Part shown: piece after piece, positions 12,261 to 50,170 of the stretch
Position numbering within the stretch: position 1 is the first letter of the stretch
How the letters are laid out: the number at the start of each line of letters is the position of its first letter
From: Ignelater luminosus
Taxonomy: Eukaryota > Arthropoda > Insecta > Coleoptera > Elateridae
Length of the DNA stretch: 64,000 nucleotides
Direction: 5' to 3'
Assembly: GCA_011009095.1 (NCBI GenBank)
Contig: VTPC01008680.1
Location: 21,869 to 85,868, forward strand
Notes under the pieces: model-generated
Databases searched by the model: none
What the model saw: only the letters and a program-made list of their open reading frames with translations
What the model was told of the DNA's origin: nothing
Translations under genes and position numbers: made by a program

Positions 12261-15200
12261 GGAAGGCAAAACCACCAAAAGCAAGGGAGGTAGGTACTTA
12301 CATATGTATGTGGAATGAACAACTTCACAAAAATAAAAAAATAAGATAATAGAATTGAAAGATAAAAAGAAAGATAACAAGAAAATAATGGCATATATTG
12401 GAAAGGAAGTTGGTGACCTCAATGTTGAATTGAAGTTAATGTTTTAGGTGCAGAAGGGGATACTTTCTACAATACTTAACGAATTTGGTAATAATGAAAT
12501 GAAGGGGATTTGAAATTGAAGCAAATTTAGAATTTACAAGATGATAACTAATAAGTATGTAGACAATTTTTTCCAAAGAAATTCTTTGGCAAAGAATGAA
12601 ATCAAAAGTCTTAATAAACCGTATGGCCAAAAATCTACTCTCTTTGAATATGGCGTAAAAACTCTCCACTACTGGTACAGATATCCATCTAAATTTACAG
12701 AATAGTAAATGCAATGTAGCAACAATCGTGTGAGAGATTTTATCTTAATACCACATCCCGTCTCTAAGATATCAAATACTATAAAAATCTATTCCTGAAG
12801 TATTGCCTGCATCTTACTTTACGCTCGGTACGTATAACTAAAACCAAACAAGATAGAGAAGAAGAGTATAGTAGACGTCTAAAATGAACAAAAAAAAATA
12901 GCGAAGAATGTTAGACCGGGTTAAACCACACATCATCAAACGTCCAATTTGTAATTTGAATTGTCAGTGTTAATGTCATTTGATTTTCTCATATTATCTC
13001 AATTATCAATAAATCTAAATAATCAATTGTCAGTTTATGATAAAGCACAATGAGATACAATATTTTTTTGTCGACCTTATTAAAAAGTAGGCTTTTCGAT
13101 CCTCATTTTGTGGCCAAAAGTTGAGGATTGTATCTGAGCGGAAAACAAAGCAATTTTTCCTTTCGGTTGTTCAATTTTTATTTGGTTTTTTAAGATACGT
13201 TTTGGATACCAAGTAAATTCTTAATGTAGAATAATCTTGATTTAGATTTTTGATAAATTTCATAAGATTAACGAATAAATTATATGTGAAACTGTCTTTT
13301 TTCCCTCGTGTGTACGGGCGGGAAAAAGTATCACCTTCTTCCCTTGTAACACAGATAACTACTACATGAAGTTCCAAAAAGTTAAAGCAGTTAAAATTAA
13401 GGTTATAATATTATATTTAAAAATCTACGTTATTACAAATATCACGGCCTACTTGAGCTGTTTTCTCCGAACATACTAAAGATTTCATCAGATCTCTACT
13501 TTTCTGGTCATTTGCTGATTTTGATAACAGAATTTGACAGTAGTTTTGAAATTTCGAAGAAAACGGTGACTTACTATCAAAAACCTACAATACCTAAATT
13601 ACAAAGAATCTAAGATTCGTCAGTTATTAAAAATAATTTCAATTTTTTTTGCTAAATAATAACCGCAATAATTTTCACAAGGTTGTCTTACTCTCAGTAT
13701 CCAAATCTGAATCATCTGCTCAGCTTGGTTTTTTTATTGAATAAAATTTTGTTTTGAATTGCAGTCAAGATTTGTCATTCAGAAGATTGTGAATGTGGCG
13801 TATTATTTACGTTGACCAATTAGAACATCATGGTCTGTCCTGTTTAACGAGTGTTAGGAAGATTTTCTTTACCACAATTGTATTAAAGACATCCTAATAA
13901 CGCGTACTTTTGTATCTACCAATTTTGCACGTACACAATACAGTAATGGTGGACAAGCAAAGGTTGGAGTCAAGTCCGGTTAAAGTTTTTCAAATGTATG
14001 CTATACGGGCCCATTTACACTCGGTGTCCTTGTTGCTTGCCCAATCCTGCTACAGAACCTAACAGTTTATGTCATGTTGTTGGCCAGTGTTCAGATGGAA
14101 TTACTCTGATTTCTTGGAAGAAAGGCATATCATTACCCTGAACTGTTACAGTAGTTGATATTTTGGCTCTCACACACTTGGAAATTGTCTTTAGGCAAGC
14201 CGCTTCTGCAGTAGCAGTAGCTGAACGCTTTAAACTTTTGAAATAAGCCTACAATTGTGACCATTAAAAGATGAATTTCTTTAGTTATTCAGAAAGTAGT
14301 TTGTTACTATACAGACATCAAAGAAAATTATATACTTCTTTGGTGTAGAAAATCTTAGGCCATGATGTGCAGATACCATAATGAGTATTAATGAATGAAG
14401 GAAAATAGATAAAATCAGATGAAGGCATACTCAAAAAAAATTTGACACTCTTGAAGCACACATGTCAAAAATTAAGATTATCAAGAATCTGTACATAATG
14501 CTAAAAAGAACTATTGAGCTTCCAGCCCGTCAACGCAAAAGGATTTAAAGAGACTATAAAAGTGATTGATAACCAGAGTCTCGTTGGTGTTCAGCTGGTC
14601 AATATTATCATCCCTGTTAAATAGAAGAAAAAGTACCACAAGCAATTCAAAATTCAAACATCTGTGAAACCAACAACCTACCAGAGAACAAAAATAAACT
14701 TTGGACTTTATAGGTGGATGAGTATAGTCCACTGCTAAGATTCTACTTTGTACAAAAAAATGCATTCCCCATAACAAATTACTACGAAAGTTGTTTTTCC
14801 TTCGATTAAAGGTGCAAAACAAAGAAAAAACATATTATGTAGTTTAACATCTATTTATATCAAACATACAATTAAAAACAAAGGAAAAACACGAAAATGA
14901 ATTTTTAATTGCAAAATATTCAAGAAATTATTAAAACACCAGTAGCCAAGAATCTTTATTTTGTTATAAATTATTTATGACGTGGCGGTTAGTTCTAAAG
15001 TAACAACATTTGACAGATTTGAATTAATAAATAAACGAAAACTATTTTAGTGGAATAATACGGTTAAATGACCTTTGAATATTTTATGTTATACATATTT
15101 AAATATGATACTCTTTGAATTAATTAACATGAGTTAGATATAACAACAATATAAAAACGTCATTAGCAAAGTTTGTTAAAACTTCCTTCTCGTATTACAG

Positions 15201-16527
15201 TTCGCTTTTTACGTCAAAACCAAAGTCTTAATTCTAATAATAAGTAGTTTGTAGTTACATGTAATCATTAGTCAGTTATTATTATTATTAACTGTTTTTA
15301 TTAAAACTTTAAATTTATTTAAGAAAAATATTTAATGGTGAATATACTATTGGATTTCGTAAATGAAGTAACTACGCAGTTTATGTTATTATTATTATCA
15401 TTAGGAATTTAAACAAATGCTATTTTATTTCTATTTTAAAAATAGTGTAAAATGTGTTGGTTGAAAAATTATAATGCGAATTGTTGACAGTTTTGCTTGT
15501 TAAAATAGAAAACAAAGCATCACGATTAAAAGGTTTAAAGTGACAAATAAATTTTGCTCGAATGAAAAACTTTATATAGTAATATCCAAGTATCACCAAA
15601 TAATATTTCTTTGCTCAATGGTTGGACTAGCTGTTATCGATCATGCTCTTTCCACCTTTACCCTGAATTAACTAGTTTTTTATTTTTGATCCGACTGTTA
15701 CTATTTTTACTTCGAAGATCTTCACTTTTGAGTCGTAACGAATTTTATCATTATCATAAGTTTTTCTTAGAATTTCCATCTTAATTCCACTTCATCAATT
15801 ATTATTCCTTTATAGTCAGTCCTTCCTTATTTCTACGCATTGTTTTGTTTACATCTCATTATTTTATTTATCCTTAGCCATCTCATTTATGCTCTTACTA
15901 GGTTTATTTATTTTTATTGGGACTTTCTCAAACACAGTTGATTTTGCTAAACCAACAATCAAATTTGCAAGCAAAGATTATAGTCTAAACCTCATAAAGG
16001 TGGTTTCAGATACATACTATCTAGTTTGAATGAAATAGAAACTCCCAAGACATCTTGAATCATAGATAAGACTGGTTGATAGATCTTAAAATCAAATACA
16101 TATGAAACAAATACCAAAGACCTACTTCCAAAAATATTAAATCTCATAAAGAAATCTGAAAACGATTTCGCTCTTCGTTAACTGTTTCTAAGAGCACTAT
16201 AACAATAGGTGACTTCTAGTAACGAAAAATGTAACTCAATAAAAGCTCCCATCGAGATCACATCAATGATCAGCTTATGGTATTGTCCAATTCTTTTTTG
16301 GATTCTAAAACAATTTAGAATGTCTCACGTGAAAAAACTTTTAAATCAGAAATGTCAGAGAAGTGTGTAAGGAGCAGGCGTGTTGTAGCCAGAACAAATA
16401 CCGCGAAATTACCAAATTGTGGTAATGCTGGTATGACGTTAGAATCAAATACAACCAAAAACCAAAGCATCAACAACCAAAATTCCGGAGATCATCTTTA
16501 ACTTGAGATGCATAGAGGGTAGATTCA
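12261..16527. other. Unassigned AT-rich DNA
   Basis: No gene, RNA gene or clear terminal repeat was recognised. Open frames are short and lack motifs; the 103-codon frame at 14511-14822 (minus) shows no family signature. Confidence 0.55.
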
Positions 16528-16529
16528 TA

Positions 16530-16561
16530 CGAGGGCAAGGTGAAAAGTTCTCGGCCTGACA
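16530..16561 (+). repeat. Mariner left inverted repeat
   Basis: It begins CGAGGGCAAGGTGAAAAG after TA and ends CTGACA. It pairs with 17787-17818, with mismatches concentrated at the outermost six bases. Confidence 0.85.
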
Positions 16562-16708
16562 CAGAGATGGCGTTTCAATCAGCGAAAATTTATGATTCCT
16601 GCCTAGGTGCACGTGTCATTAGTTCGTATGACAAGTTTCAAATTGTTCTCTCGAGTAGTTTGTTTACACGAATTTTTGCAGTAGACGTCTTGCGTGTTTT
16701 TCGTTAAA

Positions 16709-17752
16709 ATAGATAAACTTGAATATCGTGTGGTCATAAATTTCTTCGTTTTGGATGAATTAACTCCTAAGGAAATTGACAAAAGTTTACGGGGACTCTG
16801 CTCCTTCAATGTCAACCGTTAAAAAGTGGGCAGCTGAATTTAAACGTGGTCGCACGTCCCTCGAAGATGACCCGTGTGAAAGACAGCCCAAAACCGCAAC
16901 CACACCGGAAACCATCGAAAACGTGCACGATATCGTGCTGGACGATAGGCGTGTGAAGGTGAGTGAGATAGCTGAGGTCGTGGGGATATTGGAAGAAAGG
17001 GTGCGAAACATCTTGCACAAGGAATTAGGGATGCGAAAGCTCTGTGCAAGGTGGGTACCGCATTTGCTGAATGCCGATCACAAGCAAATGCGCAAACGAG
17101 TTTCGCAGCAATGTTTGGAGCGATTCACTAGGGATCCGACCGATTTTGTGAGACGATTTGTTACAATCGATGAGACATGGGTCCACCACTACACGCCAGA
17201 AACGAAACAGCAGTCGAAGGAGTGGGTGGAAGCCGGTGGTTCAGCGCCAAAGAAAGCGAAGTCGATCGTATCGTATCTGCTGGAAAGGTCTTTGCCAGTG
17301 TGTTTTGGGATGCGAAAGGGATTCTGTTAATAGATTACCTTGAAAAAAGCAGAACAATTACAGACGAATATTACTCCAACCTTCTTGACCAGCTGGATGC
17401 CAAAATTCGCGAGAAGAGACCTGGTTTGAAGAAGAAGAAAATCATCTTTCACCAGGACAACGCACCTGCTCACAAAGGTGCGTTGGCAATGGGAAAACTG
17501 CGGGATTTGGGGCATGATTTGCTCGGCCATCCCCCCTATTCTCCTAATTTGGCACCCTCAGACTACCATCTGTTCCCAAACTTGAAGAAATTTGTTTCTG
17601 GGAAACGCTTCGCGTCCAATGAGGAAGTTGAGAGGACCGTAGATGGATATTTTCATAGCCTTCCAGACTCTCACTTCCGGGAAGGAATACTGATGTTGGA
17701 GAAACGCTGGACTAAGTGTGTTGAAGTCAAGGGAGATTATGTAGAAAGATAA
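16709..17752 (+). pseudogene. Mariner transposase, three breaks
   Basis: The transposase cuts and pastes the element at TA sites. Conserved features in order: an N-terminal helix-turn-helix region (TVKKWAAEFKRGRTSLED near 16815), the first catalytic Asp in TIDETWVHHY (about 17164-17190), the second in HQDNAPAH (about 17451-17474), and the third in LAPSDYHLFP (about 17550-17579), giving the mariner D,D34D signature. The frame ends with TAA at 17752. Breaks: the expected first codon at 16709 is ATA rather than ATG; near 16776-16786 the frame shifts, consistent with a short deletion between ATTGACAAA-type direct repeats; and a tandem duplication of CGTAT (17267-17271 and 17272-17276) shifts the frame in the middle of the core. 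All three catalytic Asp residues remain. Confidence 0.9.
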
Positions 17753-17786
17753 ACTAATTTTTTAACTCAAAATCGCAGTCTTTCAT

Positions 17787-17818
17787 TGTCAGGCCGAGAA
17801 TTTTTCACCTTACCCTTA
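17787..17818 (-). repeat. Mariner right inverted repeat
   Basis: It starts TGTCAGGCCGAGAA and ends CCTTACCCTTA; it is the reverse complement of the left end apart from one inner base and several outer bases. Confidence 0.85.
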
Positions 17819-42915
<25,097 letters not shown>

Positions 42916-42938
42916 TATTGTCTGTTTAACCGGCACTG

Positions 42939-42959
42939 TTACACTTTTTCGAAATGCAT
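42939..42959 (-). other. so: Upstream 7-codon ORF in the so leader
   Basis: ATG at 42959 opens MHFEKV and stops at TAA, 23 nt before the so start codon. If the leader is unspliced here, this small frame could damp translation. It could also be outside the mature leader. Confidence 0.4.
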
Positions 42960-43423
42960 TGCTTTTATTTTAACCAACTTTAACAACTTTTCATTATTCA
43001 ACATTTCAACAAATTCCACATAATTTTGAACAACGCTGTTTACAACAAAAAAGAATTAATTACATCGAAATGGATACATTAATATCTTGTAAAATGACTT
43101 TAAACTCATCACATAAAAACGTTTTTAACAAAAAAGAAGAAAATTAATCCCACACAATATTTAATAAAGTTATTTAAAACTATGACGCAACGAAATAATT
43201 AATAAGTTCATTCACTTAATTTCGAGACACAACTGGTGTCGGATTAGAACGACATTAGACATATTCAAAAGATAATTTTAAAAATACGGTTTTGCTCGCA
43301 CTTTTTTTCTTCAAGTTAGAACGAAACCAAGTTGCATTCACACCACATCACGGTTACCACACAACTGGTTTTAGCTTTGTACAGATCTATACTGTGAATA
43401 GCTCTCGGGGCGGATCAAAACGT

Positions 43424-43454
43424 CATGAAGGATATTAAAAGGCGGAGCTTTATA
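43424..43454 (-). promoter_or_regulatory. so: Candidate so core promoter (TATA box)
   Basis: On the minus strand TATAAAG occupies 43454-43448, followed by a small GC-rich stretch (CTCCGCC, then GATCCGCCCCGAG at about 43402-43416). Initiation about 30 bases downstream would fall near 43424 and give a leader of about 510 nt with no intron. No strong initiator consensus is seen, and AT-rich DNA yields TATA matches by chance, so this is tentative. Confidence 0.3.
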
Positions 43455-43906
43455 TCCTGTAGGATCCAATTGGATATTTGCTTTTGGTTTCCATATATTA
43501 TACAGGTAATGTGTAACCAGGAGATGGTAATTTGTTGATACAGGTATTGAAAAAGATACAGTAGGTTGTTGGGGGCTGTTCGATTGTTTTATTTGTTTTA
43601 CACCCATTCATAATCTACTTGATATTTTATAGAGGGAATTAAAAATGAACTAAAATAGTTTTCAGTTTTTCAGAACTATTTTACCTTTTCGCCATTTTTT
43701 TTGAGAAAATTTTTATTTCTTAAGAAACTTTAAAAAATTATTTTGGGAAAATTAACAAATCTTCTACAATGCTATAACTGTAAATTTATTTCTTTAATTG
43801 TTCTTTGTGTCATCATAGCTATTCTGTATGGAGAATTGAAACGGTAGCGGTTAGGTAAACGGATAGGTGACTAAAAGAAAAAAAATGAATTAGGAGTTAA
43901 AAAATA

Positions 43907-43930
43907 TAATAATAATAATAATAATAATAA
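43907..43930. repeat. (TAA)8 microsatellite
   Basis: Eight uninterrupted TAA units; likely polymorphic. Confidence 0.9.
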
Positions 43931-45864
43931 AATGGATAATAATAGTCCCTTGATTCAAATGTTGTTTACAGACAGTCAGCATTACTAAGCTATAATTAGA
44001 CTACTTTTACCTACCGTACCGCCTATTATTATACCTGGCTTTATTTCAAGCACTCTTTTAGAACTTGATTTGACATAATGAAGTTAATTTTAATCAGTAT
44101 AATAATAGTAAAACCCTCAACTCAACACCAATATAGTTGAATTTTCTCGCTGATAATTTAAGCGTACTCCATTACTTCTTAGCAATAAATGTTAGAATTA
44201 CTATGCCATTCACATGATTGTCTCCCTACGTGCTTGCAATGTCTGTTCTTTTTATATCTTAAAAAAGAATTGGACAAGTGAGAAGCCAACCCATGGAAGA
44301 TGATAGTGACAATAAAACTAATTCATAAAGCTAATTTACCTACAGGGTGTACTAAAGGAAAAAAAACTAAAGTATGATAATACATATTATCTTCTAAAAA
44401 AAGCACCAGAATGTAAAATATTGTGGTAACACCCCTGTGTTACTGTTACCTGAGAAATTTCATTACTTTGAGTTTTGATATTGATCCGTTACACACATTT
44501 ATCGTATTGTCCGTTCTATATTTTTTGAAACTCCAAAGTTCTTGTTGTTTAGCTGATAGTTTCCATTATTTAGTACTAATGAACTGCAAAAAATAAAATA
44601 TATATGTACTCTGGGTTCAAAAATGGAATAGACTAGACCTATCCATTCTTTAAGAATACTACAATATGCGATTGCTATTTCAGTATAATTAGAAAAAAAA
44701 TTAGAATTGTAGATAATTTATACATATTAATAGAGATAGGTACTTAGAACTAATATCAGATGTTGCTAATCTAAGAAATTTGCTTTTGCTATCTACTGTC
44801 TATAGGCTTCATTGAATGATTAGATATGTTAATATGTACCAACCATGTACAACTTTCAAAACACAATAAAATTAGGGTTTTTGATGGAAGTGGATTTACA
44901 AAGAAGGTAATCTGTCTCGTTTTATGAAGAATACTTTGAAAGAATAAAATTAGATTAAGATTAGACTATTGTTTTTCTTAAGAAGGTGGAAAGAGCTCTG
45001 TCTGGGCTTCAGAGTTTCTTGAATCCTTGAGCCCAAACTCTGGCAATATGTAGACAATATAATAATTTGTAACGTTGCCCTACAACATAACGCCACATAG
45101 TAAACAAACTTGTGGTGCAATACATGAAAATTGAAGGAATTTTACTGTACATTAAGACTCGTGAAATCCTTACAATCAAAGCTGTCATTCTTATCCTGCT
45201 AATAGAGTCATATTGAAAGAGAACAAAATTAATTTATTTTTATGTTAATGCCGACTGAAGCTTTGATGAAGTAGATTCCTGTTATCTAACTAAATAAAGT
45301 AAAAATTCCAGTTGAGTTTTTGCGTAAACAAAAAGAATGTTTCAACAAATTAACTCTATTCCCTCTAAAATTTAAGTAGCACTCGGTTAGCTGGGTAAGT
45401 CTAGCAGCTTATCCTAAGTAAAAATAGCACTTGCTTTTAACAAACCAGCAAGTTTGCCGAAAACAAACGCTTTGTAAAAAAATACCAGATTCAATGTTGA
45501 AGTTAATTCTCAGACCTCTGGCAGATTTTACATTATAGCCTGTGCCTAAGGTTTTCTAATAGTTAAAAAAAGTCCGGAAAAAATCTTTGGGCTGTACCGG
45601 CTTGCTGGTGTGGATAATACACATCTAGCCATCGTCGCTAGAGTAGGCTAGGATGTTACATGCGTGCAAAATGATGTTTTCTTTGTGAGCAAGCTTTTCC
45701 GATACAAAACTGGAATATTTCTTTGAAATTGAGCGTGCATAAATTACAAAAGTGTGCAGACGGAAATTTATTTTATTGGATGAAGAAAATAAATATTTTA
45801 TTCTTCACTTCCTATAAATGAATCGTATCACACGTATTCGTAGCTTATGTCAACATTAGACAAA

Positions 45865-46264
45865 NNNNNNNNNNNNNNNNNNNNNNNNNNNNNNNNNNNN
45901 NNNNNNNNNNNNNNNNNNNNNNNNNNNNNNNNNNNNNNNNNNNNNNNNNNNNNNNNNNNNNNNNNNNNNNNNNNNNNNNNNNNNNNNNNNNNNNNNNNNN
46001 NNNNNNNNNNNNNNNNNNNNNNNNNNNNNNNNNNNNNNNNNNNNNNNNNNNNNNNNNNNNNNNNNNNNNNNNNNNNNNNNNNNNNNNNNNNNNNNNNNNN
46101 NNNNNNNNNNNNNNNNNNNNNNNNNNNNNNNNNNNNNNNNNNNNNNNNNNNNNNNNNNNNNNNNNNNNNNNNNNNNNNNNNNNNNNNNNNNNNNNNNNNN
46201 NNNNNNNNNNNNNNNNNNNNNNNNNNNNNNNNNNNNNNNNNNNNNNNNNNNNNNNNNNNNNNNN
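45865..46264. other. Assembly gap (400 N)
   Basis: Exactly 400 undetermined bases. The round number suggests an estimated rather than a measured gap. The open frame that appears to run across it (45847-46305) is an artefact. Confidence 0.98.
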
Positions 46265-46684
46265 AATTTTCTGTAGAATTTTATAGAACCTGTTCTAAAA
46301 AATGAAAAATTCCTCTCTCAAATATGCGCCAATATATGCGCAGTATACCAAAACCGCCAGTATCACGTGAACGTAAAATATTACTATTTTATGGTATTTT
46401 ATGTTGAGATCGAGTCGTTCGTAAAATACAAATAACCTCATATAACCGACGTTTTCGTAACCTCTAAACATAAACAAGCAAATTAACAATTTAGGTTATG
46501 ATTTCTTTCGTGTTTATTTTGTTATCCAGAGATGTCACTTGCAAATGTGATTAAACACGCATGCGCCATTGAGAAATTTTACATAAAATTTATTACTAGT
46601 TGCAAACAGCAAACACGACTTAACAAACTTTTTATTTAATTTTTTATTTCAAAATTTCTTGGCAAATTTTATGCAGAAATTTAT

Positions 46685-47395
46685 GTTAAAATTTACTGTC
46701 GTGTAAAACTACGCTTAGTGATTTTTTTCTGTAAACTTCCGAAGAACCAAAAACTTCAATAAGCATTATGATACATAAATAAAAATTGGTTGAATTTATT
46801 AAATTGAATTAAATGCAGAGGTGATAGCTAGTAGTACCTTCCATACGCATGTTTCATTCAAGTAGTATGTGTAATCCATTGCCATTTAAAACGTTTCCTA
46901 TTCATGTGACTAAACAATAATAAGGGATTAAAATGTTGCTTGAGACTGGAGTCTAATTGTTCGTAACATAAATTTTGTTATTATTTTTTTACTCTTTTAA
47001 CGAATTTCAACAACCCTGCATGTTAAACATACTTCAGATTTAAGAAGGGAAAGTTGTAAAATGTCCAGGGGGTAGCTTATGATGGCATTTACTGTTCATT
47101 GTGCTACTACAGCTGCACTATTAGTTCCAAGAAAATAGGCATGTCTGGTAAATTTTCGTTCTTGCACTACAAGGGTTTAAAAACACCGTAAATCTCCTTA
47201 ACTTTCACTTTTTAAGGCGAAAATACAAGAAACACTTTTCTTTTTCTAACCAGAGACGGCTTCAGTTTTTAATATTTACGAAAATTGTCAAAATTTTCAA
47301 CTTTCACGGAGCCACTTCGTTTTTTCATTTTTTGTCTTCTTTGAGCCTCACTTATCACCTATTAAAAGGATACCCTTTATTTCGGAATCACCCTG
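46685..47395 (+). mobile_element. Second, inverted copy of the CAGGGTG-ended element (partial)
   Basis: Reading the reverse complement from 47395 (CAGGGTGATTCCGAAATAAAG) gives the same text as 27281 onward: AGGTGATAA.TGAGGC, GTGGCTCCGTGAAA, GGCATGTCTGG, AAGCTACCCCCTGGACATTTT, GACTCCAGTCTC.AGCAACATT, and TTAATCCCTTATTA. Similarity continues for about 650-700 bp and fades near 46685. Small insertions and deletions separate the copies. The other end would be close to or inside the gap at 45865-46264. Confidence 0.8.
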
Positions 47396-48541
47396 TATAA
47401 AGACTCTTAAGTGTTTTAGAAATATAATATTTTAGTATTCAAGATAAAACTTACTTATGTTAGTAAAAGGGTTTGTATTATAAACATTAGATTAAAAATG
47501 CAAGTCGTATTAATTATTCTAGACAAAACAGGAGCATATAAGCCTAATTCCATATAGACCGGTCTAGATAGCAACTACTATACGCGGTACTGTACTTGGT
47601 TTAAATGCTTCTCGCTTGAGCTTATTTTTTACAAATATTTTTGGAAATGCCAAACATCTGGTTCTTTATTCTTTTCTGTAGAAATTACATGATACATCTA
47701 GCTTGTTGCATAAATAATTAATCAAACAATTAGTCAAATACATCAAGTTTAATTTTGTACATACATACATAATTAATTGCCTATGACTTATTAGAAAATT
47801 AATTATGAAATAAGGCCGATTTTAAATAACTTTAAGTTTCTTCTTATTTTATTCAATGAGAAGAAATAGCTTAGAAGCTGTTTAGAAAATTCTAGAATAA
47901 TCTTCGTTTATTGTTTCACGACTTTCTTGTTCGTGTTTTAATATCAAGAAAAGTCCTAATGACTACGTGTAATTTTCAATTTAAGCATTGCTAGCTCACT
48001 ATGTAGCATAAAATACAAAACATTTTAAAGTTTTGATTCAAGACAAGAAATTTAGTCTTGATGACTTAATGGAGGGCCGGCATTAAGCTTTTGGCCGCTA
48101 TTTTAATAGATCTAAATCTTACCAACTTTCTTCCTTTAAAACGTCGTAATTTGTAATTTTGGCTAATTAATACTCTATACAATTGTGTACCACTCCTTAA
48201 ACGATTTTTAATAAATTTAAATTTTGAAGAATTTTGATGCATAGCCACATTTACTGACTGTAACAGAAATTCATAGAGCAATTGTTAAGTTAAGTAAGGT
48301 TGAAGAAAGAATGTTTTCTTGAATATATTCAGTGGAGGATTTAGTGTGAAACAAGTGAAACTTCCCAGAATCTCTAGATAATATTTCTTTCAATCAGGGC
48401 CATCTTCCCGGCAAGAACTCTGAGGACTGAGCTTTGAGCGCCACAATTTTTGGAGACGTCGCCACGCAATAACGAATACATAGTCTTCGGAGTCTGAGGG
48501 AAGTACCCTCATGGGCTCCCACAACGTTAATTGCTTAATAT
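47396..48541. other. Unassigned AT-rich DNA
   Basis: No gene or repeat boundary was recognised. CAGTGGAGGATTTAG at about 48331 resembles a lone hAT-type end. Confidence 0.45.
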
Positions 48542-48975
48542 CAGTGCTTCCACGCGAATCGGTAGATTTAATGGAAAAAATTCGGTAGATTTTGGGCAAA
48601 TTCAATCTTTCTATTGGAAAATTAGTAAATGAGAGAATGACGTAAATAAAACGAATTCGACTTAGTATATTTATAGCCACGATCAGAGAATTTACTGGGG
48701 GAATTACCTATTTCTTCCATGCTATTCAAAGAATTCACTATATAGACGTGGAAACTTTACAATTAGGTATAAGACTAGATGTCGCTACGGAATTTTTAGT
48801 TGTCTATACCATAAAATTGAATTACTTTAAAAAATTCTACAACCAATTTTAACTATTTCATTGTTTTTATTAAAGCAGTTGTACAAAAGTCGACTCTATG
48901 TATTTTTTCGGTAGATCGGTAAATCACACCGGAAATCGGTAGATTACCAAAAAGCCGGAAGAGATGGCAACACTG
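48542..48975. mobile_element. Non-autonomous hAT-like element (434 bp)
   Basis: The ends are CAGTGCTTCCA (from 48542) and TGGCAACACTG (to 48975), imperfect inverted repeats of the CAGTG...CACTG type seen in hAT elements. The flanking octamers CTTAATAT (48534-48541) and CTAAATAA (48976-48983) match at six of eight positions and fit the hAT target form nTnnnnAn. Subterminal CGGTAGAT words occur twice near the left end (48559, 48583) and in both orientations or variants near the right end (48908-48945). There is no transposase gene inside. It is an old non-autonomous copy. Confidence 0.65.
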
Positions 48976-50170
48976 CTAAATAATTTTTTTTTGAAAAGTC
49001 ATCAAATATATCATTTTATATATTTTTGTCTTCTTGCAAATCCCTTTCCGTAAATATCCTGATGTATGTCAGTGTCTCATCTTTGCGAGATCCTTGTACA
49101 TTTCTTCCAGATTCTTTCATGTTTCTAAACTGTCAATGGTTATCTTTTGTTTTGCAGAGTTCCAGACTCCTGCTAAACTCTTGTTCATGAAGGGCTCAGG
49201 GTTTTGCAAATATGCAGACTTTTAGGTTCTTTCAGGTAAAATTCTAAACATTTCCGGTCGTTCGGGTTTTTACAAAACCACCCCGGACTTTTCTGGACTT
49301 TCAAGCTCTTGTAATTCTATTAAGCCTTAGAGATACCAGGCTCAGGCAAAGATTCATTTTTTGTTGTTTTTGAATTTTGACTGCTCTTGGGCAGCTGTCC
49401 GCTAGCCTTACCAATTACGCCGGTTCTGACTTAATGTTACCAATTTTGGTTTAAGATGCGAAAGATGTTAAGTCTGTAGTCTGTAATAGTATGCTATTAT
49501 ACTGTATTTCTCAAAATACTGTCAAGAAATCTATATTTCTCAAATAAAAAACGATAGATTCAAATAATAAGTTAATTATTCTTGCTTTTGTGTTACTGCT
49601 GGTGCTATTGTCCGCTGAACTTATAAATCACAAAATTTCTTTGGCATCCCAATTAAACTAATTTTTTTCTAGTTAAAAGTAGTTCAAACGTCTAATAGAG
49701 AAACATACTGTTTTTGGTGATAATGGTCATCAGAAAAATGTGTTTAAGTTAAATGGAACAGATCTACTTAATAAAATAATAGTTGACTTAATAAATGTAG
49801 TTAAAGGTCTTTAACATGCCAAACATTTTATTCAGATGAAATCTACAATTTTATTTCATCATCGGAAAAGATTTATTTTAGATTTTTATCCTTTTGTAAG
49901 GTATCAGCCTCAGGCAAGATCTCGAGTATCAAATCCGTCATTCTCGCATTTTACAGTGGTAAATTAAAAGTTCTGTTGTTTATGAAGAATTGGTAACACC
50001 AAAAAGAGGCGAATGAGACAGCGAATTGAAAACTCTTCCGATCCACAACATAGGGTCACTTTCACTGGAAAAATAGTACCGGAACACCGGGCACCTGAAT
50101 TTCCCTTGATACCAACCAAAATTTTACACTAAATTTATAAACTTACAGAGGGCGAATGACCGAAAGATTT

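Larger units (their letters stand above)
16530..17818 (+). mobile_element. Nearly full-length, inactive mariner element
   Basis: A 1289-bp unit has matching terminal inverted repeats of about 32 bp at 16530-16561 and 17787-17818; both contain AAGGTGAAAA.TTCTCGGCC followed by TGACA. Length, ends and the single internal transposase are those of a mariner (Tc1/mariner superfamily, D,D34D). A TA dinucleotide, the mariner target, stands just left at 16528-16529; the right-hand copy is altered (sequence there is CCCTTAAA). The inner parts of the two inverted repeats are almost identical, so the element is moderately young compared with others in the window, yet its gene is broken. Confidence 0.9.
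42960..45864. other. so upstream region, no gene seen
   Basis: It contains the candidate core promoter (43424-43454), an (TAA)8 microsatellite (43907-43930) and a lone CAGGGTGT end at 44343. The 78-codon minus frame at 43371-43607 overlaps the putative promoter and shows no motif. Confidence 0.5.

Noticed and set aside
16787-17049. Several overlapping minus-strand frames
   Set aside because: They are antisense to the mariner transposase, which carries the catalytic motifs on the plus strand.
45847-46305. 152-codon frame across the gap
   Set aside because: It consists almost only of undetermined bases.
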